This document shows, one piece after another, positions 1 through 10,155 of a stretch of DNA of 64,000 bases. Under the pieces are notes generated by a model that made no database searches, was not told where the DNA came from, and saw only the letters and a program-made list of their open reading frames with translations. Location: NCBI RefSeq assembly GCF_002917095.1, contig NZ_PQGA01000003.1, positions 310,001 through 374,000 of the forward strand, written 5' to 3'. Positions within the stretch are counted from its first letter, which is position 1. Every line of letters begins with the position of its first letter. A program made the translations under genes and the position numbers. This DNA comes from Paraburkholderia eburnea. Its GTDB lineage: Bacteria > Pseudomonadota > Gammaproteobacteria > Burkholderiales > Burkholderiaceae.

Positions 1-538
1 GCGCCTCGTCATGCTGTCGAGCCTGTCCAAGCGCTCGAACGCGCCGGGCATGCGCTCGGGGTTCGTCGCGGGCGATGCGGCCATCCTCAAGCAGTTCCTG
101 CTCTATCGCACCTACCACGGCTCGGCGATGTCGCCGGTCTGGCAGTCCGCCAGCATCGCCGCGTGGGGCGACGAAGCGCATGTGCGCGAGAACCGCGCAA
201 AATACGTGCGGAAGTTTTCGACCGTCACGCCCATGCTCGCCGAGGTGCTGGACGTAAAGCTGCCCGACGCGGCGTTCTACCTCTGGGCCAACGTCGCGCG
301 CACGGGCCTGTCGGACGCCGCGTTCGCCCAGCGCCTCTACGCCGACTATAATGTGACGGTTCTGCCGGGCTCGTATCTCGCGCGCGAAGCGCACGGCACG
401 AATCCCGGCGCCGGTTTCGTGCGCCTCGCCCTCGTCGCCGACGTCGAGGAGTGCATCGAGGGCGCGCAGCGCATCGTCGACTTCTGCCGCTCGCTCGAAG
501 CCAACCGCAGCCTTCAAACCACCGGGAAGCCGCTTTAA
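1..538 (+). CDS. dapC: Succinyldiaminopimelate transaminase, 3' part (window edge)
   Basis: This is the C-terminal portion of a PLP-dependent aminotransferase that makes N-succinyl-LL-2,6-diaminopimelate in the cytoplasmic lysine/peptidoglycan pathway. The frame is open from base 2, so the gene starts before the window; about 178 codons remain of a family length near 400. The motif [15 protein letters not shown] holds the Schiff-base lysine and the phosphate-binding arginine, and it matches the class I aminotransferase DapC signature. The C-terminal part has the substrate-side [10 protein letters not shown] and LPGSYLAR segments. dapD follows 106 bases downstream and dapE lies further on, which supports DapC over other class I aminotransferases. 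The family call is strong; the N-terminal half cannot be judged here. Confidence 0.9.
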   Translation, partial: RLVMLSSLSKRSNAPGMRSGFVAGDAAILKQFLLYRTYHGSAMSPVWQSASIAAWGDEAHVRENRAKYVRKFSTVTPMLAEVLDVKLPDAAFYLWANVARTGLSDAAFAQRLYADYNVTVLPGSYLAREAHGTNPGAGFVRLALVADVEECIEGAQRIVDFCRSLEANRSLQTTGKPL

Positions 539-644
539 CCGCTTCTCCCGCACGCGCGCCGCGCGTGCCACGCTTTGCCGATCGCGCCCTCGCGGTGCGC
601 TTTTTCACCGCGCTTTTTCACCGAACTCTCACGAAATCACCACC

Positions 645-1472
645 ATGTCGCAACAACTTCAGCAGATCATCGACACCGCCTGGGAAAACCGCGCCGACTT
701 CTCGCCCAAGTCCGCGCCGAACGACGTGCGTGAAGCCGTCGCCCACGTCATCGCCGAGCTGGACAAAGGCGCGCTGCGCTGCGCCGAGAAGAAGGATGGC
801 GACTGGGTCGTCAACCAGTGGGTGAAAAAGGCCGTGCTGCTGTCGTTCCGCCTGGAAGACAACGCGCCGATGCCCGCAGGCGGCTACAGCCAGTTCTACG
901 ACAAGGTGCCCTCGAAGTTCGCCAACTACACGGCTGAAGACTTCGCCGCGGGCGGCTTCCGTGTCGTGCCGCCGGCCATCGCGCGCCGCGGCTCGTTCAT
1001 CGGCAAGAACGTCGTGCTGATGCCGTCGTACACCAACATCGGCGCCTATGTCGACGAAGGCACGATGGTCGACACGTGGGCGACGGTCGGTTCGTGCGCG
1101 CAGATCGGCAAGAACGTGCACCTCTCGGGTGGCGTCGGCATCGGCGGCGTGCTTGAGCCGCTGCAGGCCAACCCCGTCATCATCGAGGACAACTGCTTCA
1201 TCGGCGCGCGCTCGGAAGTCGTGGAAGGCGTGATCGTCGAGGAAAACTCGGTCATCTCGATGGGCGTGTATCTCGGCCAGTCGACCAAAATCTATGACCG
1301 CGAAACCGGCGAAGTCTCCTACGGCCGCATCCCGGCAGGCTCGGTCGTCGTGGCCGGCAACCTGCCCTCGAAGGACGGCTCGCACAGCCTGTACTGCGCC
1401 GTGATCGTCAAGAAGGTCGACGCGAAGACCCGCGCCAAGGTCGGCCTGAACGAGCTGCTGCGAGGCGACTGA
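645..1472 (+). CDS. dapD: Tetrahydrodipicolinate N-succinyltransferase
   Basis: DapD transfers succinyl from succinyl-CoA to tetrahydrodipicolinate, the first committed acylation of the succinylase diaminopimelate route. The 275-residue length equals the usual proteobacterial DapD. Residues about 105-225 carry imperfect hexapeptide repeats (IGKNVVL, IGAYVDE, IGKNVHL, IGGVL) typical of a left-handed beta helix. Asp143 (GTMVDTW) and Glu191 (GARSEVVEG) fall at the spacing of the catalytic Asp/Glu pair of characterised DapD. The stop codon overlaps the start of the next gene by one base (TGATG), so the two are probably translationally coupled. No strong Shine-Dalgarno is visible before the ATG. 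Confidence 0.97.
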   Translation: MSQQLQQIIDTAWENRADFSPKSAPNDVREAVAHVIAELDKGALRCAEKKDGDWVVNQWVKKAVLLSFRLEDNAPMPAGGYSQFYDKVPSKFANYTAEDFAAGGFRVVPPAIARRGSFIGKNVVLMPSYTNIGAYVDEGTMVDTWATVGSCAQIGKNVHLSGGVGIGGVLEPLQANPVIIEDNCFIGARSEVVEGVIVEENSVISMGVYLGQSTKIYDRETGEVSYGRIPAGSVVVAGNLPSKDGSHSLYCAVIVKKVDAKTRAKVGLNELLRGD

Positions 1473-1840
1473 TGGCGAAGGCCGCAAAGACTGTCGTTGT
1501 CTACGGCATTCCGAACTGCGACTCCGTGAAGAAGGCCCGTGTGTGGCTGGAAGAACACGGCGTCGAGTTCGAATTTCATGACTTCAAGAAGGCGGGCGTG
1601 TCGAATGCGCTGGTCCAGGACTGGCTCAAGGATGTGTCGCTGGATCAGCTCATCAACAAGCGCGGCACGACCTGGCGCGGTCTGTCCGAGGTGCACAAGG
1701 CCGAAGCCGACTCGACCGCCGGCGCGATCGCGCTGATGATCCACAAGCCGTCGATCATCAAGCGTCCGGTCATCGCCGTGAACGGCCGCGTCAAGACGCT
1801 CGGCTTTGCCGCCGAGCAGTTGGAAGCGATTTTTGCCTGA
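1472..1840 (+). CDS. yffB: ArsC/Spx-family protein (YffB type)
   Basis: This is a 122-residue thioredoxin-fold protein of the ArsC/Spx family. The N-terminal VVVYGIPNCDSVKKARVWL has Cys16 followed by Asp-Ser rather than a CxxC pair, as in E. coli YffB. A later IIKRPVIAVNG segment carries the cis-Pro region of the fold. E. coli yffB also lies directly upstream of dapE, so the linkage is conserved. The biochemical role is not settled; a glutathione-linked reductase has been suggested for relatives, and arsenate reduction should not be assumed. It is coupled to dapD by a one-base overlap. A 13-bp tandem duplication spans its stop codon. Confidence 0.85.
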   Translation: MAKAAKTVVVYGIPNCDSVKKARVWLEEHGVEFEFHDFKKAGVSNALVQDWLKDVSLDQLINKRGTTWRGLSEVHKAEADSTAGAIALMIHKPSIIKRPVIAVNGRVKTLGFAAEQLEAIFA

Positions 1841-1853
1841 CACTTTTGCCTGA

Positions 1854-3122
<1,269 letters not shown>

Positions 3123-3154
3123 GCGCCACGCGCGCTCACGCTGGAGTCCACACT

Positions 3155-4051
3155 ATGACCCAACCGCTTTCCACCACGTTCAAGACCGTGCGCGATCTGC
3201 TGCGCTACGGCGTCTCGCGTTTCTCCGCCGCGCAGCTCGCATTCGGCCACGGTTCGAGCAACGCCTATGACGAAGCCGCGTATCTGATCCTGCACTCGCT
3301 GCATCTGCCGCTGGACCTGCTCGACCCGTTCCTCGACGCGCGCCTCGCGCCCGAGGAAATCGACAAGGTGCTCGCCGTGATCGAGCGCCGCGCCACCGAG
3401 CGCGTGCCCGCTGCCTACATCACGCAGGAAGCGTGGATGCACGGCCTGCGCTTCTACGTGGACGAGCGCGTCATCGTGCCGCGTTCGTTCATCGGCGAGC
3501 TGCTCGCAGACGGCCTGCAACCGTACGTGGAAGATCCCGAGCAGGTCACCGCCGTGCTCGAACTCTGCACGGGCTCGGCAAGCCTCGCGATTCTCGCCGC
3601 GCACGCGTTCCCGAATGCCGATATCGATGCCGTCGATCTGTCCGCGCCCGCGCTCGAAGTCGCAAAACGCAACGTGCACGAGCATGAGCTGGACGAACGC
3701 GTCGCGCTGTTCGAAGGCGATCTGTACGCACCGCTGCCCGAGCGCCGCTACGACGTCATCATCACCAACCCGCCCTACGTCAACGCCGATTCGATGCAGG
3801 CGCTGCCGCCCGAATACCGCCACGAGCCCGAGATGGCGCTCGCAGGCGGCGCGGACGGCATGGATATCGTGCGCCGCATCGTCAAGGAAGCGCGCAACTG
3901 GCTCACCGACGACGGCGTGCTCGTGGTCGAGATCGGCAACGAGCGCGAGAACGTCGAAGCCGCGTTTGGCGGCCTCGATCTCGTCTGGCTCTCGACGAGC
4001 GCCGGCGACGATCAGGTGTTCCTGATCCAGGCCTGCGATCTGCCGGTCTAA
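3155..4051 (+). CDS. prmB: Ribosomal protein L3 N5-glutamine methyltransferase
   Basis: PrmB methylates a glutamine of ribosomal protein L3 using S-adenosylmethionine. The 298-residue product has the PrmB/HemK layout: a helical N-terminal substrate domain (about 1-100) and a Rossmann methyltransferase domain. The latter includes the SAM-binding LELCTGSASLAI (135-146) and the NPPY tetrapeptide (205-208) that positions the amide nitrogen. The N-terminal domain, with VRDLLRYGVSRF and GHGSSNAYDEA, is typical of PrmB rather than PrmC. The ATG follows a CTGGAG ribosome site. It ends the dap cluster, with no obvious terminator before the next gene. Confidence 0.93.
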   Translation: MTQPLSTTFKTVRDLLRYGVSRFSAAQLAFGHGSSNAYDEAAYLILHSLHLPLDLLDPFLDARLAPEEIDKVLAVIERRATERVPAAYITQEAWMHGLRFYVDERVIVPRSFIGELLADGLQPYVEDPEQVTAVLELCTGSASLAILAAHAFPNADIDAVDLSAPALEVAKRNVHEHELDERVALFEGDLYAPLPERRYDVIITNPPYVNADSMQALPPEYRHEPEMALAGGADGMDIVRRIVKEARNWLTDDGVLVVEIGNERENVEAAFGGLDLVWLSTSAGDDQVFLIQACDLPV

Positions 4052-4228
4052 GTCTGCTGCCCTGAACGGGCCGCCGCCGTCACTCGCGCGTCGCCACGCG
4101 GCGCGCGAGCTTGACCCAGACGCACCGCCTGACCGGCTACCGGGATAGCCCCCATTGCGCGGGCTTCGGTAAGATGGACGTTTCCCGGCTGACACCGCCG
4201 CCCGGCTTCAGGAGCGTCCCGCGTCTTT

Positions 4229-5695
4229 ATGCGATTCGACTGGTCTACCCTCGGCACCCTGCTCGCGATCGTCCACCTGCTCGGACTGATCGCCGCGTGT
4301 CACGCCATCCTCGTTACCCGCACTTCGCAAGGGGCGATCGCGTGGGCGGTCTCGCTTGCGACGATGCCCTACCTCACGCTCATCCCCTATCTGTTCCTTG
4401 GCCGCAGCAAGTTCGCGGGCTATGCGGACGCGCGGCGGCTGCGCAACGAAACGCTGCGCTCGCGCGCGCGTGCGCCGGACCTTGGGCAACTCGGCAGCGA
4501 ATCCGGCGACCGGCTGGCCAGCGAAGCGAACTGGCCCGCCGACGCGCTCAGTCCGCGTGTGATCCGCACGCTCTCGCATCTGGGCGGCATGCCGCTCGTG
4601 CCCGGCAACGCAGTGCGCACGCTCGTCAACGGAGAGGCCACGTTTGCCGCGATCTTCGACGCCATCGAGCGGGCCCGCCATTATGTGATCGTGCAGTTCT
4701 TCATCGTGCGCGCCGATGCGCTCGGCGACATGCTCAAGGACCTGCTGCTCGCCTGTACCGCGCGCGGCGTGCGTGTGCATTTTCTCTACGACAGCATCGG
4801 CAGCTTCGATCTGCCCGCGAGCTATGTGAACGCACTGCGCGCGGGCGGCGTGGAAGTGCATCCGTTCTCGACGAAACGGCGCTTCGTCAACCGCTTCCAG
4901 CTCAACTTCCGCAATCACCGCAAGATCGTCGTGGTGGACGGCGAGCGCGCCTTCGTTGGCGGTCACAATGTTGGCGTGGAATACCTCGGCGCCAAACCGC
5001 CGCTTTCGCCGTGGCGCGACACGCATATCGAAGTGCGCGGCCCGGTGGTGGCCAACATCCAGTTTGCGTTTACCGAGGACTGGTACTGGGTCACGCAGGA
5101 ACTGCCGGGCAGCGAGCCGCCCGCGCTCAAGCCGCGCGACGGCGACGACATGGCCTGCCTCGTGATGCCCACCGGTCCCGCCGATCGTCAGGAGACCTGC
5201 TCGCTCTTTTTCGTCGAAGCGATCAACGCGGCGAACACGCGCATCTGGATCACCACGCCCTATCTGGTACCTGATTCCGCCGTGCTGGCCGCCCTGCGCC
5301 TGGCCGCGCTGCGCGGCGTGGACGTGCGCATCCTGATCCCGAGCCGGCGCGACCATTACGTAGTGTTCGAAGCCTCGACGCTCTATGCCTACGACGCCGT
5401 GCGCGCGGGCATCCGCATCTTCCGCTACCAGCCGGGCTTCCTGCACCAGAAGGTCGTGCTGATCGACGATACGGCGGCCGCCATCGGCAGCGCGAACCTG
5501 GACAACCGGTCGTTTCGCCTGAACTTCGAGATCATGGTGCTGACCGTCCACGCAGGCTTCGCATCGGAAGTCGAAACGATGCTGCTGCGCGACTTCGAAG
5601 CGAGCCTGGAAATCGATCGCAGCGAGTATCGCGACGCGCCCGCCTGGCGCAAGATCGCGATGCACGTCGCACGTCTGTTCGCGCCGATTCTCTAA
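4229..5695 (+). CDS. cls: Cardiolipin synthase (phospholipase D superfamily)
   Basis: This is an inner-membrane enzyme that joins phosphatidylglycerol or related lipids into cardiolipin. The 488-residue protein starts with two hydrophobic segments (about 8-28 and 37-58) forming the membrane anchor. Two HKD active-site motifs follow: His230-Lys232-Asp237 in FRNHRKIVVVDG, and His406-Lys408-Asp413 in FLHQKVVLIDD. Each is followed by the usual GSxN/GGxN element (GGHNVG, GSANLDNRSF). Size and two-anchor layout fit the ClsA class better than the anchor-free ClsB. A GGAG site lies about 14 bases before the ATG, slightly far. It converges with the glutathione peroxidase gene. Confidence 0.92.
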   Translation: MRFDWSTLGTLLAIVHLLGLIAACHAILVTRTSQGAIAWAVSLATMPYLTLIPYLFLGRSKFAGYADARRLRNETLRSRARAPDLGQLGSESGDRLASEANWPADALSPRVIRTLSHLGGMPLVPGNAVRTLVNGEATFAAIFDAIERARHYVIVQFFIVRADALGDMLKDLLLACTARGVRVHFLYDSIGSFDLPASYVNALRAGGVEVHPFSTKRRFVNRFQLNFRNHRKIVVVDGERAFVGGHNVGVEYLGAKPPLSPWRDTHIEVRGPVVANIQFAFTEDWYWVTQELPGSEPPALKPRDGDDMACLVMPTGPADRQETCSLFFVEAINAANTRIWITTPYLVPDSAVLAALRLAALRGVDVRILIPSRRDHYVVFEASTLYAYDAVRAGIRIFRYQPGFLHQKVVLIDDTAAAIGSANLDNRSFRLNFEIMVLTVHAGFASEVETMLLRDFEASLEIDRSEYRDAPAWRKIAMHVARLFAPIL

Positions 5696-5709
5696 GTAAA
5701 AGGCACCCG

Positions 5710-6192
5710 CTACAGGAGTTTTTCGATATCGGCAGCAATGGCGTCGGGCTTCGTGAGCGGCGCATAGCGCTTGACGACGTTGCCACTGCGATCCACGAGA
5801 AACTTCGTGAAATTCCACTTGATGCGCTCAAGGCCAAGCAGCCCCGGCGCCTCGCCCGTAAGCCAGTTGTAGAGCGGATGCGCGTTCGCGCCGTTCACGT
5901 CGATTTTCTCGAACATCGGAAACGTCACGCCGAAGTTCTTCTCGCAAAACGCGCCGATCTGCGTGGCGTCGCCCGGCTCCTGCTTGCCGAACTGGTTGCA
6001 AGGAAAGCCGAGCACCGCAAGGCCCCGTGTGGCGTACTGGTCGTAGAGCTTTTGCAGGCCCGCGTACTGCGGCGTGAAGCCACATTCGCTCGCAGTATTG
6101 ACGATCAGCAGGACCTTGCCCGCGTATTGTTCGAGGCTCACCGGCGCGCCGCCGCCAAGCGGTTGCGCCGTGAACGAATAAACCGTGGTCAT
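5710..6192 (-). CDS. Glutathione peroxidase family protein
   Basis: This is a thiol peroxidase of the GPx family, likely reducing hydrogen or lipid peroxides with thioredoxin or glutathione. The 160-residue protein starts at MTTVYSFTAQ after an AGGAG site; a longer in-frame start at 6318 is less likely. Cys37 in NTASECGFT takes the place of selenocysteine. Gln and Trp of the catalytic tetrad are seen in FPCNQFGKQE and IKWNFTKFLV, and the second cysteine (Cys65) is in place for a thioredoxin-dependent mechanism. It is transcribed away from the ABC-F gene, with a 218-base shared upstream region. Confidence 0.93.
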   Translation of the reverse strand: MTTVYSFTAQPLGGGAPVSLEQYAGKVLLIVNTASECGFTPQYAGLQKLYDQYATRGLAVLGFPCNQFGKQEPGDATQIGAFCEKNFGVTFPMFEKIDVNGANAHPLYNWLTGEAPGLLGLERIKWNFTKFLVDRSGNVVKRYAPLTKPDAIAADIEKLL

Positions 6193-6410
6193 CTGGCTCC
6201 TCCCCAAGGAAAGCGCCAGTCTACGTGAGAAAACGTGCCGCCCGCACCCTGGCCAGATGGCTAGCAACGGGGCACGGTAAAAGTCACCAGAACAGCGGCC
6301 AATCCGCTGCAAATGCACACTAGCCGTTCGGCCGATGCCGGCCGGCGCGCGCGGCAGTCTAAAATAGCGCTTTACGTTTTGTCCGCGGCCCTGACCGCGC
6401 CCGCGCTCCC

Positions 6411-8360
6411 GTGATTCGCTTCAATCAATTCAGCCTTGCCCGCGGCACCAAGCCGCTTTTCGACCAGACCTCGTTCACCCTCAATCCGGGCGAAAAGGTC
6501 GGTCTCATCGGCGCGAACGGCGCGGGCAAATCCACGCTGTTCGCCGTGCTGCGCGGCCAGCTGCACGCGGACGCCGGCGACTTCTCGATGCCGCCTTCGT
6601 GGGAAATCGCGCACGTCGCGCAGGAAACCCCCGCGGTCGACAAGAACGCGCTCGAATACACCCTGGACGGCGACGCCCCGCTGCGCGAGATCGAGGCCCG
6701 CATCGCCGCGGCGTCGGCGGCGCATGACGGCGCGGCCGAAGCCGAGGCGCACGCCGCATTCGCCGATGCCGACGGCTATACCGCGCCCGCACGCGCCGAA
6801 GCCCTGCTGCTTGGTCTGGGCTTCACGATGGATCAGACCCGCCAGCCGGTCGCGAGCTTCTCGGGCGGCTGGCGCATGCGCCTGAACCTCGCCCAGGCGC
6901 TGATGTGCCGCTCGGACCTGCTGCTGCTCGACGAACCCACGAACCACCTGGATCTGGACGCCATCGTCTGGCTCGAAGACTGGCTGCACCGTTATCCCGG
7001 CACGCTCGTCGTGATCTCGCACGACCGTGAATTCCTCGATTCGGTCTGCAATGTCACGCTGCACCTGGAAAACCAGCAGATCAAGCGCTACGGCGGCAAC
7101 TACTCGCAGTTCGAAATCCTGCGCGCGCAACAGATCGCGCTCCAGCAAAGCGCCTACGAGAAACAGCAGCGCACCGTCGCGCATCTGCAAAGCTTCATCG
7201 ACCGCTTCAAGGCTCAGGCCACCAAGGCGCGCCAGGCGCAAAGCCGCGTCAAGGCGCTGGAGAAGATGGAGCTGATCGCGCCCGCGCACGCAGCCTCGCC
7301 CTTCACGTTCGAATTCCGCACCCCCGATTCGGCGCCCAATCCCATGCTGGTGATGGACCGCGTGCGCTGCGGTTATCGCGCCGACGACGGCAGCGAAACA
7401 CCCATCGTCGAAGGCGTCGCGCTGTCGATCCAGAACGGCCAGCGCATCGGCCTGCTCGGCGCGAATGGCCAGGGCAAGTCCACGCTCATCAAGACGCTCG
7501 CCGCCACGCTCGCGCCGCTTTCCGGCGATCTGCGCACGGGCAAGGGCCTGCAGATCGGCTATTTCGCGCAGCATCAGCTCGAAACGCTGCGCCCCGACGA
7601 CACCCCGCTCCAGCATCTCGCGCGCCTCGCGCCCGACACGCGCGAGCAGGAACTGCGCGACTTCCTCGGCGGATTCAACTTCCCCGGCGAAATGGCCACG
7701 GCGCCAATCGCCCCGTTCTCCGGCGGCGAAAAAGCGCGCCTCGCACTCGCGCTCATCATCTGGCAGAAGCCCAATCTGCTGCTGCTCGACGAGCCGACCA
7801 ACCATCTGGACCTCGAAACGCGTCACGCGCTCACCATGGCGCTCGCACAGTTCGAGGGCACGTTGATTCTCGTCTCGCACGACCGGCATCTGCTGCGCGC
7901 CACCACGGACCAGTTCATGCTGGTCGCGAAGCACCGCCTGCAACCCTTCGACGGCGATCTGGACGACTACCGCGACTGGCTGCTCCAGCACGCAGCGGAA
8001 CAGCGCGCGGCGATCAAGGCGGCGGCGGGAGGCACGGCGAATGCAGCAACCGGCACCATTGCCGACGACGGTGTGAACCGCAAGGAACAACGCCGTCAGG
8101 AAGCGGAAACGCGCCAGCGTCTCGGGCATCTGAAAAAGCCCTTGCAGCAGAAGATCGCCAAAATCGAGAAAGAGATGGACGCGCTCAACGCAGAAAAGGG
8201 CACACTGGACGCGTACGTCGCCGATCCGGCCAGCTACGAACCCGCGCAGAAGAGCAAGCTGACCGAGTCGATCCGCCGTCAGGCCGAAGTCCAGGGGCGG
8301 CTCGAAGCACTGGAAGCCGACTGGCTCGAAGCCCACGAGGAACTCGAACAGATCGGTTGA
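6411..8360 (+). CDS. ABC-F family ATPase (YheS-like)
   Basis: This soluble protein has tandem ABC ATPase domains and no membrane segments, so it is an ABC-F ribosome-associated factor rather than a transporter. Walker A motifs are GANGAGKST (34-42) and GANGQGKST in the second half. Both halves have LLLDEPTNHLDL Walker B segments, and FSGG signatures are visible. Between the domains lies a charged linker (FIDRFKAQATKARQAQSR) typical of the P-site tRNA interaction motif. The C-terminus (about 560-649) is a charged coiled coil. Length (649) and layout fit the YheS subgroup. The start codon is GTG. A role in translation is inferred from the family; no antibiotic-resistance role is implied. Confidence 0.9.
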   Translation: MIRFNQFSLARGTKPLFDQTSFTLNPGEKVGLIGANGAGKSTLFAVLRGQLHADAGDFSMPPSWEIAHVAQETPAVDKNALEYTLDGDAPLREIEARIAAASAAHDGAAEAEAHAAFADADGYTAPARAEALLLGLGFTMDQTRQPVASFSGGWRMRLNLAQALMCRSDLLLLDEPTNHLDLDAIVWLEDWLHRYPGTLVVISHDREFLDSVCNVTLHLENQQIKRYGGNYSQFEILRAQQIALQQSAYEKQQRTVAHLQSFIDRFKAQATKARQAQSRVKALEKMELIAPAHAASPFTFEFRTPDSAPNPMLVMDRVRCGYRADDGSETPIVEGVALSIQNGQRIGLLGANGQGKSTLIKTLAATLAPLSGDLRTGKGLQIGYFAQHQLETLRPDDTPLQHLARLAPDTREQELRDFLGGFNFPGEMATAPIAPFSGGEKARLALALIIWQKPNLLLLDEPTNHLDLETRHALTMALAQFEGTLILVSHDRHLLRATTDQFMLVAKHRLQPFDGDLDDYRDWLLQHAAEQRAAIKAAAGGTANAATGTIADDGVNRKEQRRQEAETRQRLGHLKKPLQQKIAKIEKEMDALNAEKGTLDAYVADPASYEPAQKSKLTESIRRQAEVQGRLEALEADWLEAHEELEQIG

Positions 8361-8432
8361 CGCGCGTTGCGCCAACCGTCTCCAGCCAACCCACGCCCAC
8401 GCCAGCCAGCGCCATCGTCAGGAGCCATCCTA

Positions 8433-9638
8433 GTGTCGACACCCGCCGCATTGCAGGGCTTACGCGTTCTCGATCTGACCCGGCTTTTACCCGGGCCCGT
8501 GGCCACGTTGCGCCTCGCGGAAATGGGCGCGGACGTGCTCAAGATCGAGCCGCCAGGCGCCGGTGACGCGGCGCGCACGATGATGCAGAACACCACCGAT
8601 GAACTCGCGGGGCGTCCCGGCGCGTTCTATCGGCTCGTCAACCGGGGCAAGCGCGAGACGCGGCTCGACCTGAAGTCCGAAGGCGGCCGCGCGGTGCTGC
8701 TCGCGCTCGCGCGCGATGCCGACGTGCTGGTCGAGAGCTTCCGGCCCGGCGTGATGGAGCGGCTCGGCGTTGGCTACGAAACGCTGCGCGCGGCCAATCC
8801 CAAGCTCGTCTATTGCGCGATCACGGGCTATGGCTCCACCGGCCCGTTTTCGGATCGCGCGGGCCACGATCTCAACTATGTCGCGTATGCCGGTGTGCTC
8901 GACCAGCTCGCCACGCGCGACGGCGCGCCCGTGCTGCCGAATTTCCAGATCGCCGATCTGCTGGGCGGCGCGCTGTCGGCCGTCACGCAGATCCTCGCGG
9001 CGCTCTGGCACGTTTCGCGCGGCGGCGAAGGCCGTTTCGTCGATATCTCGATGGCGCGCGAATCGCACGTGAACAACGTGGTCGCACAGGTAGCGCTCGC
9101 CAACGACGACGCGGCGGCGCTCCAGCCCGGCGGCGGCCTGCTGAACGGCGGCGTGCCCTGCTACAACCTCTACCGGACCCAGGACGACCGATGGCTCGCG
9201 GTGGGCGCGCTCGAACTCAAGTTCTGGCAGGCACTGTGCGCCGCGCTGGGCCGCGAAGACTGGGCGCAGCGTCATTGGAGTCTCGGTCAGGCGATTGGCG
9301 GCTCCGACGCTGCGTCGCTTACGCGCGAGCTGGGCGCGCTGATCGCGTCCGAGACGCTGCAAACCTGGATCGATCGGCTCGAAGTGATCGACTGCTGCGT
9401 CTCGCCCGTGCTCACCCCCGGTGAAGCCGCCAATCATCCGCTCTTCAATGCCGACGTGCTTCGGGCCATGCTCGACGATATCGATGCGCAGCGTGAAGCC
9501 GCCGTGCAGCCGCCGGCAAGCATTGCGCGCCTGCCCATGGGCGCCGCGCCGGCAGCCCCCGCCATCTCGCCGGCGAGCGCTCACCCGAGCGCCGGTCAAC
9601 CGGGCAAGAAGCCGTTCAACTACGGCCCGTGGGGCTAA
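8433..9638 (+). CDS. CaiB/BaiF-type CoA-transferase
   Basis: This is a class III CoA-transferase or alpha-methylacyl-CoA racemase relative of about 401 residues. The chosen GTG start follows an AGGAG site by seven bases; an ATG at 8367 would add 22 proline-rich residues. The N-terminal LRVLDLTRLLPGPVATLRLA and MGADVLKIEPP are hallmark family segments. NRGKRETRLDLKS follows, and the catalytic aspartate region is IADLLGGALSAV. The C-terminal 40 residues are alanine/proline rich and poorly conserved. Substrate cannot be read from the sequence. A 10-bp-stem terminator lies just downstream. Confidence 0.9.
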   Translation: MSTPAALQGLRVLDLTRLLPGPVATLRLAEMGADVLKIEPPGAGDAARTMMQNTTDELAGRPGAFYRLVNRGKRETRLDLKSEGGRAVLLALARDADVLVESFRPGVMERLGVGYETLRAANPKLVYCAITGYGSTGPFSDRAGHDLNYVAYAGVLDQLATRDGAPVLPNFQIADLLGGALSAVTQILAALWHVSRGGEGRFVDISMARESHVNNVVAQVALANDDAAALQPGGGLLNGGVPCYNLYRTQDDRWLAVGALELKFWQALCAALGREDWAQRHWSLGQAIGGSDAASLTRELGALIASETLQTWIDRLEVIDCCVSPVLTPGEAANHPLFNADVLRAMLDDIDAQREAAVQPPASIARLPMGAAPAAPAISPASAHPSAGQPGKKPFNYGPWG

Positions 9639-9643
9639 AACAG

Positions 9644-9680
9644 CAATGGGCGCACCGGGCGCCCATTGTCTCGTTTGTTG
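9644..9680 (+). terminator. Intrinsic terminator after the CoA-transferase gene
   Basis: A perfect 10-bp stem (CAATGGGCGC paired with GCGCCCATTG) with a five-base ACCGG loop is followed by a T-rich run, starting six bases after the CoA-transferase stop. Confidence 0.75.
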
Positions 9681-9737
9681 CTGGAATGACAGGAATCGGG
9701 GGAGTTGCGGGAGTTACGGGAAAAAGACGCCGCGTGC

Positions 9738-10001
9738 CTAGCGTCGCGGCAAGGTCTGGCGCGGTGCGCGCTCGTCGTCATAGAGGACGTGCTTGCGGCC
9801 TTCGACGTGATGGGCGATGGTGCTGCGCACCTGCGCGGCTGTCACGTTGCCGGCCACCACCTGTCGCGAAATGCGGCCGTCGCCATCGATCCATTCGACG
9901 ATACGGCAACTGCTGCCCCAAGGCTGCACGAGCGGCTCGGAGACCCGGCAGCCGCGCACGACGATCGAACTGGCGCTCGTAAACGTTTCTGTCTGTTTCA
10001 A
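9738..10001 (-). CDS. DUF2866 family protein
   Basis: This is an 87-residue protein that I recognise, without certainty, as the DUF2866 family seen in Burkholderia relatives; function is unknown. The core reads VRGCRVSEPLVQPWGSSC, then RIVEWIDGDGRISRQVVAGN and VTAAQVRSTIAHHV. This could be a small mixed alpha/beta protein. There is no signal peptide, membrane segment or obvious catalytic motif. The start codon is TTG, placed 9-10 bases after an AAAGGA ribosome site. It follows radA on the same strand after 154 bases, and may have its own promoter. Confidence 0.7.
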   Translation of the reverse strand: MKQTETFTSASSIVVRGCRVSEPLVQPWGSSCRIVEWIDGDGRISRQVVAGNVTAAQVRSTIAHHVEGRKHVLYDDERAPRQTLPRR

Positions 10002-10155
10002 AGTCGCTATCCTTTCCGCTGGATGCGGGGTTGCTCAACGGGGCAAGGATAGGGAAATCGCAAAACTTTCTGGTTACAGCACGCGCCAGGGTTGTTACTA
10101 ATCATTACGCGCCAGACCGCGCCTGCGCGCGGCGCCTGGGGCCGTGAATTCGCCG

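Noticed and set aside
6372..8375. 667-codon open frame opposite the ABC-F gene
   Set aside because: GC-rich codon structure gives long antisense open frames. The product is Arg/Asp-rich with no motif, while the plus strand has a full ABC-F protein.
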